IMG/VR virus record: IMGVR_UViG_3300030109_000489 | Coordinates: 1-26,133 of that record | Direction: 5' to 3' (one strand) | DNA length: 26,133 nucleotides | From: a virus | Shown here: positions 17,198 through 23,100 of the stretch, in pieces | Numbering within the stretch: the stretch's first letter is position 1 | Layout of the letters: every line of letters begins with the position of its first letter | Program-made: the position numbers and the translations under genes | Notes under the pieces: model-generated | What the model was told of the DNA's origin: nothing | Databases searched by the model: none | What the model saw: only the letters and a program-made list of their open reading frames with translations

Positions 17198-18309
17198 CCT
17201 GAACCCTGTTTAACATTTATTGTTGTACTAGAGCCACCGTTAACTTTTATGGTATTAGCAACACCGTCTTGCATTAAGTAAATAGTATAGGCATCAGAAC
17301 CATCTACATTTAGCTTTACACTTTGACTTACAGATCGTGTGAAAGTTATATTTCTGCCAGAAACTATTGTTGTGATCTGTGTATCTTTATCCTGTCCTAT
17401 CTCTGTTCCAACTATACGAATACCTACACCACCTTGTTTTAGAGCATCTTCTTCTTTTGATATAGCTAGTGCGTCTATGACATTTAATAAGTCCTCTAAG
17501 AAATTAGTAGCCAACATATCTATGTCTAGTTCAGTAAATTCTAGTTCTTCTTCTGCATCTAAAAAATCTTCTGCTAGATAATCAATATCCAGATCATCAA
17601 ACTCTAAATAATCTGCTGTAGTTTGTGTTTGTGTTTCTTCTTGTTGTTCTTTTATTTCTTCTGGTGGATTTACGATAAGTAAATTATCTATAAATTCTAA
17701 AGATATATCTAAGGTTATAGGTTTAGTAGGATTACTTTCGTAAACAGATACAGTTGTAGCTTGATAAGGTTTATTTAAAGTTACACTACCTAAACCTGTT
17801 GATACTATTATTTCACCGCTAGATATACCGTTTTCATCTGGTAATAAAATTACAAGACTTCTACCTAACTCATCTACTGTACAGGTAAAATCCGTCCCAC
17901 GAATTGCAATTTGGGCTGTTGGTGTACGTATAGATATATTGCTCTTGTTGTTAAATTTACCTGTTATAAAACGTGCTGTACCACTAGCAAACTTTAATGC
18001 CATCTTTGATTTTGATGGATCAGGATCGTAAATGTACTCGTCTATAACAAGTTTAGAATGTTCTGTAAGTTTTACCGTAGAAGCATCTTCAAAAGTTATT
18101 GCCACTCTGCCCGTTTCTGTACGGACATCATCCATTTGTTGTATGTTGAACTCTAATTCAGCATCATACGGCACATCTCTGAGAACTTGTGCATTTCCTC
18201 TGAGTTCTGATACTAAACCTATGTTAGCAGACGAATGAAGTAGTTGCGTCTGACTGAGTAACACAGACAGTACCACTAGAGCCCGCAGATGTAATTTTAA
18301 GCCAGTCAT
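17194..18309 (-). CDS. FecR-domain periplasmic protein with curlin-like C-terminus
   Basis: 371 residues. A signal peptide covers about 1-28 (basic n-region, hydrophobic core, cleavage near HSSA/N). The FecR domain (about 30-190) shows GLVSELRGNAQVLRD, DDVRTETGRVAITFEDAST, and the hallmark ISIRTPTAQIAIRGTDF. A Gln/Glu-rich linker leads to an acidic tandem repeat: LEFDDLDIDYLAEDFLD (235-251) and LEFTELDIDMLATNFLE (256-272), period 21. The last part, IYLMQDGVANTIKVNGG then INVKQGSG, resembles curlin repeats. FecR-domain proteins are often encoded next to CHASE2 cyclases in bacteria, as here (4-nt overlap). Its first 28 codons overlap the upstream curlin-like gene. Likely a periplasmic partner or ligand-sensing protein for the cyclase. 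Confidence 0.88.
   Translation of the reverse strand: MTGLKLHLRALVVLSVLLSQTQLLHSSANIGLVSELRGNAQVLRDVPYDAELEFNIQQMDDVRTETGRVAITFEDASTVKLTEHSKLVIDEYIYDPDPSKSKMALKFASGTARFITGKFNNKSNISIRTPTAQIAIRGTDFTCTVDELGRSLVILLPDENGISSGEIIVSTGLGSVTLNKPYQATTVSVYESNPTKPITLDISLEFIDNLLIVNPPEEIKEQQEETQTQTTADYLEFDDLDIDYLAEDFLDAEEELEFTELDIDMLATNFLEDLLNVIDALAISKEEDALKQGGVGIRIVGTEIGQDKDTQITTIVSGRNITFTRSVSQSVKLNVDGSDAYTIYLMQDGVANTIKVNGGSSTTINVKQGSG
17494..17607 (-). repeat. acidic tandem repeat within FecR-like protein
   Basis: Two copies of a 17-residue acidic motif (L-E-F-x-x-L-D-I-D-x-L-A-x-x-F-L) at a 21-residue period, residues 235-272 of the FecR-domain protein. It reads as an internal duplication and may form amphipathic helices or bind cations. 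Role unknown. Confidence 0.7.
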
Positions 18310-18967
18310 TATCAGATGTTGACTCCTGATCTATATTAAAAGTCCTACTACCTCCGACATGAGTTAGATGAAAATATCCACCTGCATATCCATCACCATC
18401 ATAAGTTACCGTATTATCGTTACCGTCTATGTTCATATAATTAGTAGCACCATCTACATCTATAGATGCAGTTATACTGTTGCTACCACCTTGTATAGTC
18501 CAATCTAAGTCTAGGTTAGCTGCTAGTGCTGTCATAGCGTGATTGAGTGTCATTGTGTTCGTATTACCAGTGACTTGTACGTTTACGTTAGAACCATCGG
18601 CACCTGTAGCATTTGTTTCGTCTGTACTCATATTAAACGTATTTGTGTCGCCTATAAAAGAAAAGTAACCCGTATAGTTGTCTGCCCATATATCGCCTAA
18701 GAATTTATTCGTGTTACCTTTTTGTAAGACATCCAATGTCATAGTTCCGCCATCTAAATCTAAAGCGGTCATAGAACCTGCTGCTGCATCAGAACCACCA
18801 ATAATGTTACCACTACCGCCTACTTGTTCTATATCTAAATTAGACGTTGCTCCTGATTGATCTATAAATATTTCATTATCAGCCCCGTATAGTGTTGATA
18901 CACTCATCATCACAACTAGGTTCATTAATGTCAGTATTTTTATTTTGTTTCCAATAGCCTTTTTCAT
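18224..18967 (-). CDS. curlin-repeat (CsgA/B-like) secreted protein
   Basis: 247 residues. A signal peptide spans 1-29 (MKKAIGNKIKILTLMNLVVM..., cleavage likely YGA/DNE). The rest is a run of roughly eight degenerate repeats of the curlin type, I-x-Q-x-G-x-x-N-x-x-x-I, for example IFIDQSGATSNLDIEQVGG, VLQKGNTNKF, VTGNTNTMTL and IQGGSNSITASI. It is rich in Asn, Thr, Gly and Asp, as expected of an extracellular beta-solenoid amyloid. It ends with two Cys (C235, C247), unusual for curlins. A strong SD (AGAGGAGGG) precedes the start, the best in the module, suggesting high expression. csgG and csgF lie directly upstream, so CsgG is the probable export pore. CsgA-like versus CsgB-like cannot be decided. 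Confidence 0.75.
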   Translation of the reverse strand: MKKAIGNKIKILTLMNLVVMMSVSTLYGADNEIFIDQSGATSNLDIEQVGGSGNIIGGSDAAAGSMTALDLDGGTMTLDVLQKGNTNKFLGDIWADNYTGYFSFIGDTNTFNMSTDETNATGADGSNVNVQVTGNTNTMTLNHAMTALAANLDLDWTIQGGSNSITASIDVDGATNYMNIDGNDNTVTYDGDGYAGGYFHLTHVGGSRTFNIDQESTSDNDWLKITSAGSSGTVCVTQSDATTSFVC

Positions 18968-19736
18968 AGCCCTCCTCTATTGTTTGTAAAACTGCTTTCT
19001 CTACTGCCATTTGTAAAGCTATATTTATTGATTCATTTTCTACTATACCGCTTTCTATTTCAACTAACTCGGTATTATTTGCATAAAATCTAAACACATC
19101 TGAAGATACAGATGCACTTAATATTGTTTTAGTAACTAATACTTCTATTAATATTTTACCTGTTAAAACAGATACAGTTCGTAAAGATATAGTTACAGAA
19201 TCTTGTCTATATTCTTTAGAGCCACCTATACCTAAATATCTAGCACCAGCACCACCTGATTTAATATTTGTTTCGTAACCTACAACACCACCTTCCATTA
19301 ATAAACCAGCAAACATTAAAGGTTTTACCTTTTGTTTTTCTTCAAAGTTTTCTCTAGTTGTACGTATTATCTGACGTTCTTTTGTAAGATTATCTAAACC
19401 GGTGCGTTCTACAACATCAAAAACACCAGAATGTTGTAATGCTCTTATAAGATAAGCATCGGGTGCTTGAGTTATTGCGGTACTAAAACTAGCATATTGA
19501 CTATTACTTCTTCGCTGTCCGGTATCATCTTTAAAAGAACTTGGATATACAGCTACTACAGGTTTTCGTATAGGAAGAGGCACCTCTGCTAAATCAGTTA
19601 ATAAAGAACTAACTTCGGCTGATTCTATATGTCTTATAGGTGGTATTCCGTTATCTAATGGATCAACAATCAACGCACAACTAGAAAGTAAAAGAACCAA
19701 GAGGTACAGTAATTTCTGTTGTATTGCCTTCTTCAT
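18879..19736 (-). CDS. csgG: CsgG family outer-membrane curli secretion lipoprotein
   Basis: 285 residues (E. coli CsgG has 277). A lipoprotein signal peptide ends in the lipobox LSSC with acylated Cys C20. Family signatures run in order: KPVVAVYPSSFKDDTGQRRS (58-77), FSTAITQAPDAYLIRAL (84-100), ERTGLDNLTKERQIIR (110-125), GGAGARYLGIGGSKEYRQD (161-179), LTGKILIEVLVTKTILS (191-207), and the C-terminal NESINIALQMAVEKAV...GYW. It should form the nonameric outer-membrane channel that exports curlins. The start has no SD, and its first 19 codons overlap csgF, so translation is probably coupled. The residues matching the E. coli constriction differ (S79, S83, F84 opposite Y51, N55, F56, ungapped alignment). 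Confidence 0.97.
   Translation of the reverse strand: MKKAIQQKLLYLLVLLLSSCALIVDPLDNGIPPIRHIESAEVSSLLTDLAEVPLPIRKPVVAVYPSSFKDDTGQRRSNSQYASFSTAITQAPDAYLIRALQHSGVFDVVERTGLDNLTKERQIIRTTRENFEEKQKVKPLMFAGLLMEGGVVGYETNIKSGGAGARYLGIGGSKEYRQDSVTISLRTVSVLTGKILIEVLVTKTILSASVSSDVFRFYANNTELVEIESGIVENESINIALQMAVEKAVLQTIEEGYEKGYWKQNKNTDINEPSCDDECINTIRG
18970..18978 (-). promoter_or_regulatory. strong Shine-Dalgarno of the curlin-like gene
   Basis: AGAGGAGGG, 2 nt before the ATG at 18967, with the GAGG core about 6 nt away. It lies inside the 3' end of csgG, where coding constraints would otherwise act. The csgG, csgF and fecR-like starts lack a well-placed SD, so this gene is probably translated most. It also decides the start at 18967 over the internal Met codons. 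Confidence 0.7.
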
Positions 19737-20148
19737 CTGTAATTATTAATGTTACTTTATCGTCTTCTACTCTATATTCTATTGTATTGCCTTCTAATTC
19801 AAGAACACCAAAATCTGACGCAGTTTCTCCAAATAAACTATCTACCAACTGCCTTGATAACTGTGCATAAATACGACTTTCTAAATTACGAATAAATCTA
19901 GCTAAAGTTGTGTTGTCAGCCTCTCTTTCTAAATCTTCTACATAGGCTTTGATTTCTTCACGAATAGCTTCTTTTCTATTAAATTCTTGATTTTCTATAG
20001 TCAGGTAGTGACTAGATGTGCCAACACCAGAAAAACTTGGGTTTTTAAATTTATGGGTCATTTCATCTGCTTGCACAGATAAAACTACAAACATAAAAAT
20101 TATCATGGAAGCTATCAGCAACACTTCATCAGGACGTTTAGAAGGCAT
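19681..20148 (-). CDS. csgF: CsgF-like curli assembly protein
   Basis: 155 residues from the ATG at 20148. The signal peptide (about 1-27, ...VVLSVQA/DE) is followed by MTHKFKNPSFSGVGTSSHYL, matching the conserved mature CsgF start (F-x-N-P-x-F-x-G, then a Gln/Asn-containing segment) that inserts into the CsgG channel in E. coli. A charged helical middle follows, and the C-terminus (VTLIITDEEGNTTEITVPLG) matches the CsgF beta tail. Longer in-frame starts up to 20271 exist, but they would put the signal peptide deep inside and overlap the 65-residue upstream gene. The 20148 start follows that gene's stop by 5 nt. Expected to work with the adjacent CsgG in anchoring or nucleating exported curlin at the surface. 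Confidence 0.88.
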   Translation of the reverse strand: MPSKRPDEVLLIASMIIFMFVVLSVQADEMTHKFKNPSFSGVGTSSHYLTIENQEFNRKEAIREEIKAYVEDLEREADNTTLARFIRNLESRIYAQLSRQLVDSLFGETASDFGVLELEGNTIEYRVEDDKVTLIITDEEGNTTEITVPLGSFTF

Positions 20149-20153
20149 AATTT

Positions 20154-20351
20154 TTATAGATAAGTAATTACTAAATCTACACTTTTTACTGTATCTATCC
20201 AATAAAATGTTATATAGCCTAGCCAACTGAATGCAATTAAAAAGCAACATACTACTGTGTATCTTTTCCAATTTGCTAGTAATAAATCTATTGAGATATC
20301 AATAAAATTAAATACCTTTTGTCTTTTAGATAGTTTCTTTTTTCTTGGCAT
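20154..20351 (-). CDS. small single-span membrane protein (65 aa)
   Basis: 65 residues with a very basic N-terminus (MPRKKKLSKRQK) and a hydrophobic segment around 33-52 containing Trp, Cys and Tyr. A perfect AAGGAG lies about 5 nt upstream of the ATG, so it is well translated. It ends 5 nt before csgF. The topology is probably N-in by the positive-inside rule. It is not CsgE by length or sequence. It could be a small lysis, regulatory or export helper; I do not recognise a family. Confidence 0.65.
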   Translation of the reverse strand: MPRKKKLSKRQKVFNFIDISIDLLLANWKRYTVVCCFLIAFSWLGYITFYWIDTVKSVDLVITYL

Positions 20352-20360
20352 AGCTGCTCC

Positions 20361-20699
20361 TTAATTAAATGCCCAAACAAAAACTGCTAATAATCCAATC
20401 AAAGATAACAAAATAAATGCAATAGAAGTTATTTCTATAGTCTTACCTAATTTATTTAGATATATTGTATCTCGTTCAGGATTAAACCTTTCGTCCTCAT
20501 AAATATACTTATCACGCGGAAAAGGTCTTTTGGGTATAGGTTCAAATATTACGTTGTCTATTGAGACTAACTGTTCTTCTTCTATTCTTTTTACTTCTGC
20601 CTCTTGGTACTCCGTCCATTTTTTACCGTACTTTTCATACATAATATTATTAAAGTCAGCGTCTAAAAATGCTTGATCTTCAGTCTTTTCTTTGGTCAT
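20361..20699 (-). CDS. C-terminally anchored small membrane protein (112 aa)
   Basis: 112 residues: a long charged, Glu/Lys/Tyr-rich soluble part (1-88, with FEPIPKRPFPRDKYIYEDER in the middle) and a single C-terminal membrane segment (about 91-111, ending AVFVWAFN). The tail-anchor design puts the bulk of the protein in the cytoplasm. AAGG lies 9 nt before the start. It overlaps the 3' end of the upstream membrane gene by 20 nt and stops 9 nt before the next start. No family is recognised; the neighbourhood is a run of three small membrane proteins before the curli genes. Confidence 0.6.
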   Translation of the reverse strand: MTKEKTEDQAFLDADFNNIMYEKYGKKWTEYQEAEVKRIEEEQLVSIDNVIFEPIPKRPFPRDKYIYEDERFNPERDTIYLNKLGKTIEITSIAFILLSLIGLLAVFVWAFN

Positions 20700-21030
20700 C
20701 TCTATCTGCCTTTGCTATTTTATTACTGTCTATTAACTGTGGTACACCAAGTATTGTTTTTATAAGTGTGTCTTGTCTAATAATTTCATTGTCTAAACTT
20801 CTTATGCGATCTATAAGAGCTACTAAGATGCCGTGTTGTGAATCTAATTTAGTTCCAAGTCTATCTTCCATTTGAGATATTTGATCGGCTACTTTATCAT
20901 CTAGCACATCTAGTTTAGTTTCCATGCCGTCTATTATTCTATTTATAAGCTTCCAAATAAAAATACCTAGTCCTAGAGCAGCAGCTATTGGAAACCCAAC
21001 TTCTGCTATAAATAAAGTAATATCTTCCAT
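20680..21030 (-). CDS. small membrane protein with TM plus coiled coil (116 aa)
   Basis: 116 residues. One N-terminal membrane segment (about 5-33, ITLFIAEVGFPIAAALGLGI) is followed by an amphipathic coiled-coil region (about 36-90, heptad Leu/Ile with METKLDVLDDKVADQIS) and a charged tail. The layout resembles small phage holin-like or hemolysin-XhlA-like proteins, but no signature is decisive. Its start forms a TAATG junction with the SNase stop, so translation is coupled. A possible second holin or lysis regulator, at low certainty. Confidence 0.6.
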   Translation of the reverse strand: MEDITLFIAEVGFPIAAALGLGIFIWKLINRIIDGMETKLDVLDDKVADQISQMEDRLGTKLDSQHGILVALIDRIRSLDNEIIRQDTLIKTILGVPQLIDSNKIAKADRDDQRKD

Positions 21031-21452
21031 TATTTAACAGGCTCAAACAACCCTAGTTCAATTAATCTTGTTCTATTAGCAGAATGCACGGCTTCTATAG
21101 CTTCTTTACTTTGTCCAAAGTAAGCAGCAGCATGAAAGTTATCTATCATTAATTGATTAATATTTACTCCATCAACAACTACATCACCTAATACTCTACC
21201 AAATTTACCTTTAGAATCTTTTAATTTAGTTTGTATTACAACTTTAGTTCCATTTTCTATAGCCTCTTTTAAGAAAGCCGAAGCCATTTTTCCTCTAGCT
21301 TTTTCATCCAAGTTACGAGTACGTGACTCGGGAGTATCAATGCCATATAAACGAACACGACACTTATGAAAAATATCAAACCCAAGATCAAGAATAACGT
21401 CCACAGTGTCGCCATCGACCACTCTTTTAACTGTGCAACTATATTCATACAT
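21030..21452 (-). CDS. SNase-like (thermonuclease) nuclease
   Basis: 140 residues, a complete OB-fold staphylococcal-nuclease domain. VVDGDTVDV carries the Ca-binding Asp, RLYGIDTPESR carries R34, D39, T40 and E42, and KFGRVLGD carries R86. These correspond almost one to one with R35, D40, T41, E43 and R87 of S. aureus nuclease. There is no signal peptide, so it acts in the cytoplasm or after lysis. It would hydrolyse DNA or RNA; host DNA degradation is a possible role. It sits in a TAATG-linked chain between a Lys-rich micro-ORF and a membrane protein. Confidence 0.93.
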   Translation of the reverse strand: MYEYSCTVKRVVDGDTVDVILDLGFDIFHKCRVRLYGIDTPESRTRNLDEKARGKMASAFLKEAIENGTKVVIQTKLKDSKGKFGRVLGDVVVDGVNINQLMIDNFHAAAYFGQSKEAIEAVHSANRTRLIELGLFEPVK

Positions 21453-21541
21453 TATTTTGCCTTTTTCTTTTTAGATTTTTTACGTTTTTTTAAAGAACCT
21501 TTTGTTACTTGATTCTTCATATTAGCTCTACTAATTACCAT
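21452..21541 (-). CDS. 29-residue Lys-rich micro-ORF
   Basis: The sequence reads MVISRANMKNQVTKGSLKKR followed by KKSKKKKAK and TAA. Its ATG overlaps the preceding gene's stop by 7 nt, and its stop overlaps the SNase ATG as TAATG, the same junction type used along this operon. This packing, together with a composition matching its basic neighbours, suggests a real gene. An internal start at the second Met (residue 8) is possible. Possible roles are DNA or RNA condensation, or simply translational relay to the SNase. Confidence 0.5.
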   Translation of the reverse strand: MVISRANMKNQVTKGSLKKRKKSKKKKAK

Positions 21542-21825
21542 TTTACTTTATTAGCCCAATATGCTGCTGACATCTTTCCTTTTTTTATGTTTTTACCATG
21601 TCTTGCTTTAAAAGATTTACGTCTAGCTTTTTGTTTGGAAGATTCACCTGCTTTTGGTTTACCGGCTGTTTTAACACCTTGCTGTCCAAAACGTATAGTT
21701 TTTATTTTGTCGCCTTCTTTGGCTACAACAATATGTGATTTTTTAGGATGATTAGGAGTACGTTTAGGTTTGTTAAAACCAGATACACCTGCTCTTGCTA
21801 ATCTTGAGTCTTTCTTTTTAGCCAT
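21535..21825 (-). CDS. conserved small basic phage protein (96 aa)
   Basis: 96 residues, Lys/Arg-rich. KPKRTPNHPKKSHIVVAKEG and IRFGQQGVKTAGKPKAGES followed by RRKSFKARHGKNIKKGKMS are strongly patterned, and I recognise them from many marine phages and other viruses as a conserved domain of unknown function. There are no catalytic residues; the C-terminus has SAAYWANKVKW. It is TAATG-linked to the upstream 80-residue basic protein and overlaps the micro-ORF. A nucleic-acid-binding or packaged protein role fits the charge but is unproven. Confidence 0.8.
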   Translation of the reverse strand: MAKKKDSRLARAGVSGFNKPKRTPNHPKKSHIVVAKEGDKIKTIRFGQQGVKTAGKPKAGESSKQKARRKSFKARHGKNIKKGKMSAAYWANKVKW

Positions 21826-22067
21826 TATCTTTTTTTACCCTTATGTAATCCGTGTTTGGCGTGTTGTTTACCTTTTTTAGTAGCTGCTCTTTTTTTCTTA
21901 TTAGCTGCTGCTAGTTTTTTTCTACCTTTAGGAGTTGATTTAAGTTTTTTTATCGTTGAAGCTGGTGCATAAACTTCTCCTGTTTCAGAAGATTTTTTGC
22001 CACTTGGAGTTCTCCACTTTTGTTTAGACCACCGTTTAAGGCTTTTTTGTGTTTTTTTTAGTGCCAT
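21825..22067 (-). CDS. conserved small Lys-rich phage protein (80 aa)
   Basis: 80 residues, extremely basic. SLKRWSKQKWRTPSGKKSSE, then YAPASTIKKLKS and RKKLAAANKKKRAATKKG form a recognisable conserved viral domain of unknown function (I believe DUF5872, not verified). Histone-tail-like Lys/Ala repeats at the C-terminus suggest nucleic-acid binding. TAGGA lies about 9 nt before the ATG. It is coupled by TAATG to the next basic protein, so the two are probably made together. Confidence 0.8.
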   Translation of the reverse strand: MALKKTQKSLKRWSKQKWRTPSGKKSSETGEVYAPASTIKKLKSTPKGRKKLAAANKKKRAATKKGKQHAKHGLHKGKKR

Positions 22068-22075
22068 GTGTTTTC

Positions 22076-22762
22076 CTATTCTTCTTCTAATCCCTCACTA
22101 TATAAATTGTTAAAAGTAATAGATGGGTCTGTATAACTTTGATGTCCTTCTGCCGAATGTATGTATTGAGATGGTGCAAAATCAGGAGCACCTTCTCCTG
22201 TTCTCCATAAAGCAGGACTGGTTGCTCTGACTCTATTGTTAGGTAAAGCAACTATATTACCTTGCCATTCGCAATCTTCTGTTATGTATAAAACATGAGA
22301 TTGTTTATGTTGATCAGGGCTATCTGCTATTTGATTATTAGTATAATCAACTGTAAATAAATAACGACTTTGATAAAAGTCATTATTAATTTTACTTATC
22401 CAAGGACTAGAGCTCACTCTATCCATTACAATTACTGAATGGTCTCTTGATTCACAATCCCAAGGCTGTACTAAATGATCCTCCATACGCTCTGGAAACT
22501 GTTGCATAGCCATATCAAAAACTAATGCCTGTATAGGCATTCTTGCCCACATAGCACCACCATGAATATTTTTTAATTCATCATCATTATCTATTTCACA
22601 TCCCGTAAAAACTACTTGAAAACTCAAAGACCTATCAGGTATCGTATTAACAGCTATAGCTAATGCGTGTATATATTCATCGTGATAATCTTGATGATCA
22701 CAGGTAAATTCTTTTCTAACCCAACATTTAAAATAAGGTATGTTGCTTATTAAATGCGACAT
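22076..22762 (-). CDS. hypothetical phage protein (228 aa)
   Basis: 228 residues, non-basic, rich in Trp, Tyr, His and Asp. N-terminus MSHLISNIPYFKCWVRKEFT. Segments HDEYIHALAIAVNTIPDR and ITEDCEWQGNIVALPNNRVR can be seen, with many His and Asp but no metal motif that I can assign. There is no signal peptide or membrane span. A good RBS (AAAGGAG) precedes it. It lies in the middle of the cluster of Lys-rich proteins but is chemically unlike them. I do not recognise a functional family. Confidence 0.75.
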   Translation of the reverse strand: MSHLISNIPYFKCWVRKEFTCDHQDYHDEYIHALAIAVNTIPDRSLSFQVVFTGCEIDNDDELKNIHGGAMWARMPIQALVFDMAMQQFPERMEDHLVQPWDCESRDHSVIVMDRVSSSPWISKINNDFYQSRYLFTVDYTNNQIADSPDQHKQSHVLYITEDCEWQGNIVALPNNRVRATSPALWRTGEGAPDFAPSQYIHSAEGHQSYTDPSITFNNLYSEGLEEE

Positions 22763-22779
22763 ATTCTGCTCCTTTTGTA

Positions 22780-23100
22780 TTAGTTTTTGTAACCGCCCCC
22801 TTTGGCTTTATATTGTTTAGCTAACATTTGTGCTTTTCTAGCACTCCATTGTCCGGGTTTACCACCTTTAGAACCTGCTTTAATTCTGTTAAAAAGAGAT
22901 TTTCTCATACCGGGCTTTGTATAGTTTCCTGCTTCGTTAACTTTACTTTTACTTTTTTTCTTAGTTGAACCACCTTTTTTAAGTTTTAAACTTTGCAAAG
23001 TCTTAGCTTGCCTAGCGTGTGTCTTACTAGCTTTCTTTAAACCTTTTACAACTTTATTAACTTTTGCTTTAGTTTTATTTGCGGGTTTTTTTTGTGGCAT
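22780..23100 (-). CDS. conserved small Lys-rich phage protein (106 aa)
   Basis: 106 residues. The N-terminal half is a low-complexity Lys/Thr/Ala tail. The C-terminal half has a conserved domain: KVNEAGNYTKPGMRKSLFNR, then KAGSKGGKPGQWSARKAQML, then AKQYKAKGGGYK. I recognise this domain from phages and large DNA viruses, with function unknown. The high charge and the Gly-Lys loop suggest nucleic-acid binding or packaging. AAAGGA lies upstream of the ATG, and the start overlaps the HNH-like gene by 26 nt. Confidence 0.8.
   Translation of the reverse strand: MPQKKPANKTKAKVNKVVKGLKKASKTHARQAKTLQSLKLKKGGSTKKKSKSKVNEAGNYTKPGMRKSLFNRIKAGSKGGKPGQWSARKAQMLAKQYKAKGGGYKN

Noticed and set aside
18879-19736. 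Similar MKKAI starts of CsgG and the curlin-like protein as evidence of duplication
   Set aside because: Similarity stops after a few residues and is common in signal peptides.
20149-20271. Longer CsgF start at 20271
   Set aside because: It would bury the signal peptide about 40 residues inside and overlap most of the well-supported 65-aa gene.
21484-21494. Slippery TTTAAAA in the 29-aa ORF as a programmed -1 frameshift
   Set aside because: Such runs are expected in Lys-rich AT-rich DNA; the shifted frame ends soon after and makes no plausible fusion.
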